A stretch of 64,000 nucleotides of DNA, from positions 15,980 through 79,979 of the forward strand of contig JBLHIC010000003.1 in the NCBI GenBank assembly GCA_047614245.1, read 5' to 3'. A program made the translations under genes and the position numbers. Under the pieces are notes generated by a model. The model saw only the letters and a list, made by a program, of their open reading frames with translations. It made no database searches and was not told the origin of the DNA. Source of the stretch: Ulvibacter sp047614245. GTDB lineage: Bacteria; Bacteroidota; Bacteroidia; Flavobacteriales; Flavobacteriaceae. Positions 63,374 to 64,000 of the stretch are shown piece after piece. Each line of letters opens with the position of its first letter. Within the stretch, counting starts at the first letter, position 1.

Positions 63374-63814
63374 ATGAAATCATTATTAGACGAAAACACT
63401 TGTAATGAAGTATTAGATAGGTTGTATAAATCTAATGAAAAAATGAAAGCTTCTTGGGGAAAGATGAATATTTCCAAGATGTTAAGTCATTGCCAACTGC
63501 CTTTAAAAATTGCTCTTAAATCTGAACCAATAAAGAGTAGTTTCAATCCAATTATGAGGCTTTTTAAAAAATCACTTTATAGTGATCGTCCATGGCGTAA
63601 AAATTTACCAACTGCCAAAGAGTTAATAATCACAGAGGAGAAGAATTTCAAAAAAGAAAAAGAAGCTCTTGAATGCATGATCGTTGCATTTCAAGGAAAG
63701 AAATCAGATACAGAATGGAACCCACATCCTATATTTGGAAAATTTACTCCTGAACAATGGGGTAAAATGCAATACAAGCATTTGGATCATCATTTTCGTC
63801 AATTTGGGTTTTAA
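63374..63814 (+). CDS. DUF1569 family protein
   Basis: A 146-residue protein starting at the ATG at 63374 (MKSLLDENTCNEVLDRLYKS); an in-frame TTG at 63335 is unlikely. It has the DinB-like helical features of DUF1569: NISKMLSHCQLPLKIALKS, HPIFGKFTPEQWGKMQYKHL and a final HLDHHFRQFGF with a possible metal-binding His cluster. Function unknown. Its 3' end (last 39 bp) recurs downstream at 63942-63980. Confidence 0.88.
   Translation: MKSLLDENTCNEVLDRLYKSNEKMKASWGKMNISKMLSHCQLPLKIALKSEPIKSSFNPIMRLFKKSLYSDRPWRKNLPTAKELIITEEKNFKKEKEALECMIVAFQGKKSDTEWNPHPIFGKFTPEQWGKMQYKHLDHHFRQFGF
63775..63813. repeat. 39-bp direct repeat, copy 1
   Basis: CAAGCATTTGGATCATCATT then TTCGTCAATTTGGGTTTTA lies at the very end of the DUF1569 gene. 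An identical copy is at 63942-63980. Confidence 0.9.
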
Positions 63815-63941
63815 TGATTAGAGAATTTTGATTGCTGATTTTTGAAAAGTAGAAATGTCAATCCCATTGAAGGGGTGGCAAATTCCTGAAATTTGTATTT
63901 TTCTTTACAAAATTTAGGGATTTGGCGTTAATAATCCTACT

Positions 63942-63980
63942 CAAGCATTTGGATCATCATTTTCGTCAATTTGGGTTTTA
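63942..63980. repeat. 39-bp direct repeat, copy 2
   Basis: Identical to the 3' end of the DUF1569 gene at 63775-63813, 167 bp downstream in the same orientation. The intervening bases (including CAAATTCCTGAAATTTG, an imperfect small palindrome near 63872) are unlike the gene. Confidence 0.9.
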
Positions 63981-64000
63981 TTTTAAAGAGAATAATCAAT

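Noticed and set aside
1..64000. CRISPR arrays, tRNA or rRNA genes, prophage or intact IS elements
   Set aside because: I looked for spaced direct repeats, cloverleaf-like segments, rRNA-like conserved stretches and transposase or integrase frames and found none that hold up.

Overview
This 64 kb window is AT-rich chromosomal DNA from a member of the Bacteroidota, almost certainly a flavobacterium (Flavobacteriaceae-like). The evidence is a SusC/SusD pair, an ECF sigma factor/FecR/TonB-dependent receptor trio, two secreted proteins with type IX secretion (T9SS) sorting domains, -7 boxes of the TAnnTTTG type, and several Bacteroidota-restricted families (DUF5723, the DUF7033-type deacetylase-like protein, DUF3570). 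I saw no rRNA, tRNA, CRISPR array, prophage or intact insertion sequence.

Layout. 0-9.5 kb: housekeeping and cell-envelope genes (HerA-like ATPase, lipoprotein, VOC protein, AI-2E-type permease, folD, ffh, a secreted two-half ABM-like protein, an SMP-30-type lactonase, a RhlE-type helicase). 9.8-17 kb: an M28 peptidase, a broken lipoprotein gene, its intact larger relative, and the divergent ECF sigma - FecR - TonB receptor unit. 16.9-23.2 kb: argS, a small membrane protein, two amidinotransferase-fold enzymes, and between these a decayed patch with a DUF3570 remnant. 23.2-27.3 kb: gltA, eno and carA, each followed by a clear terminator. 27.5-44.7 kb: one long minus-strand translation block, rpsL-rpsG-fusA-rpsJ-(repeat array)-rplC to rplQ, with infA, secY and rpoA; it includes rpmJ and rpmD. 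It is fired from a good promoter upstream of rpsL and ends in a strong hairpin after rplQ.

44.9-56.4 kb: an Omp85-type protein, a SusC/SusD/third-lipoprotein operon, then a visible tandem duplication: T9SS protein A - trmH/rlmB - decayed rhomboid 3' end - T9SS protein B - decayed trmH 3' end - intact rhomboid gene. The two T9SS genes share a 215-bp block that is identical base for base. 56.5-64 kb: rarA, then a tightly packed minus-strand operon radC - DUF7033-type protein - yjjG - lipoprotein - DUF5723 protein - secreted protein, and finally a DUF1569 gene whose last 39 bp recur 167 bp downstream.

Most of the window is ordinary core genome. The points most worth a second look are the duplication-and-decay structure at 52.5-56.4 kb with its gene-conversion-like block, the repeat array inserted inside the S10 operon, and two pseudogenes (11403-11711 and 20144-20780). 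All functional assignments rest on motif and family recognition by eye; no database search was run.
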